Part shown: positions 63,831 to 64,000 of the stretch, piece after piece
Position numbering within the stretch: the stretch's first letter is position 1
How the letters are laid out: each line of letters begins with the position of its first letter
Source: Streptomyces abyssalis
GTDB taxonomy: Bacteria > Actinomycetota > Actinomycetes > Streptomycetales > Streptomycetaceae
Length of the DNA: 64,000 nucleotides
Direction: 5' to 3'
NCBI RefSeq assembly: GCF_001751365.1
Contig: NZ_LJGT01000040.1
Span: 1,221,696-1,285,695 of the forward strand
Notes under the pieces: model-generated
Databases searched by the model: none
What the model saw: only the letters and a program-made list of their open reading frames with translations
Told to the model about the DNA's origin: nothing
Position numbers and translations under genes: made by a program

Positions 63831-63911
63831 CGGTGCCTCCGGGGGGTGGCGGATTACGAACTTTCCAGGTCCGTGCGGTCATTACGGACGGGTAATCTCT
63901 ACGCGCGTAAA

Positions 63912-63939
63912 AGTCTGTCGTGCTCATCTCACTTGTCAA
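63912..63939 (-). promoter_or_regulatory. Promoter of the secreted endonuclease gene
   Basis: Minus-strand TTGACA (63934-63939), 16-nt spacer, CAGACT (63912-63917), about 80 nt before the TTG start. Confidence 0.5.
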
Positions 63940-63977
63940 GCAGATGCGGACCATTGAGCACGTGTGCCACACAACTC

Positions 63978-63996
63978 CCGGGCGGCCGCCGCCCGG
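63978..63996. terminator. Hairpin at the window edge
   Basis: CCGGGCG-GCCGC-CGCCCGG, 7-bp stem. It may terminate a gene beyond the window. No CDS is visible in 63831-64000. Confidence 0.3.
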
Positions 63997-64000
63997 TGCC

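Noticed and set aside
63831-64000. PHO box for the secreted endonuclease (and the GDPD) gene
   Set aside because: No paired GTTCACC-like 11-mers were seen in either upstream region.

Overview
The window is a high-GC actinomycete chromosome segment, almost certainly Streptomyces or a close relative. The evidence is strong G/C bias at third codon positions, frequent GTG and TTG starts, WhiA, an RbpA-family protein, a mycothiol-dependent-type enzyme, OpcA, and a gene order I recall from the S. coelicolor core chromosome (dapD-suf-cta-tkt/tal/zwf-pgi-secG-gap-whiA-uvrC-uvrA-uvrB, read here in reverse). I recognised no rRNA, tRNA, CRISPR array, prophage or insertion sequence. Most of the window is conserved core. 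The most informative content is in regulatory DNA.

Layout. 1-10 kb holds small metabolic and secreted functions: a secreted tripeptidyl-aminopeptidase-type hydrolase, a translationally coupled acylphosphatase/Mut7-C pair, an excalibur-domain protein, a uridine-kinase-like protein with an eroded P-loop, a glutamine amidotransferase, an orphan PemK/MazF-type protein, an MHYT sensor, a PIG-L deacetylase, an MFS transporter and the DNA alkyltransferase ogt. 10-17.6 kb holds a secreted GDPD, uvrB, two TerD-type genes and terC, which sits behind a probable yybP-ykoY (Mn2+) riboswitch. 17.7-28.4 kb holds a very large secreted phosphodiester-glycosidase/metallophosphoesterase, uvrA, a mycothiol-type enzyme, an MBL hydrolase and uvrC. 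28.4-37.8 kb holds rapZ-yvcK-whiA, then gap-pgk-tpiA, secG, an RbpA-family gene and pgi. 38.4-46.6 kb holds a Glu/Leu/Phe/Val dehydrogenase facing a five-gene pentose-phosphate operon (tkt-tal-zwf-opcA-pgl). 47-51.5 kb holds haem O and haem A synthases flanking a small hypothetical gene, and an ABC transporter. 51.7-58.7 kb is the suf Fe-S assembly operon (sufR-B-D-ferredoxin-C-S-U-DUF59). 58.8-64 kb holds an SMR efflux pump with its TetR regulator, dapD, an EI24 membrane protein and a secreted endonuclease/exonuclease/phosphatase.

How it works together. Carbon flow is covered by lower glycolysis, pgi and the oxidative and non-oxidative pentose-phosphate branches. All three UvrABC components and Ogt lie here. 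uvrB carries a perfect match, and ogt and uvrC degraded matches, to the actinobacterial RecA-independent DNA-damage promoter (TTGTCRGTG-N8-TANNNT). About a dozen genes have a TANNNT -10 box ending 6-7 nt before the start codon and no clear ribosome-binding site, so leaderless transcription appears common and decides several starts. Suf expression is probably autoregulated through a CAAC-N6-GTTG operator that overlaps the sufR start. The SMR/TetR pair carries a perfect 20-bp palindrome in its promoter. Long perfect hairpins separate most transcription units.
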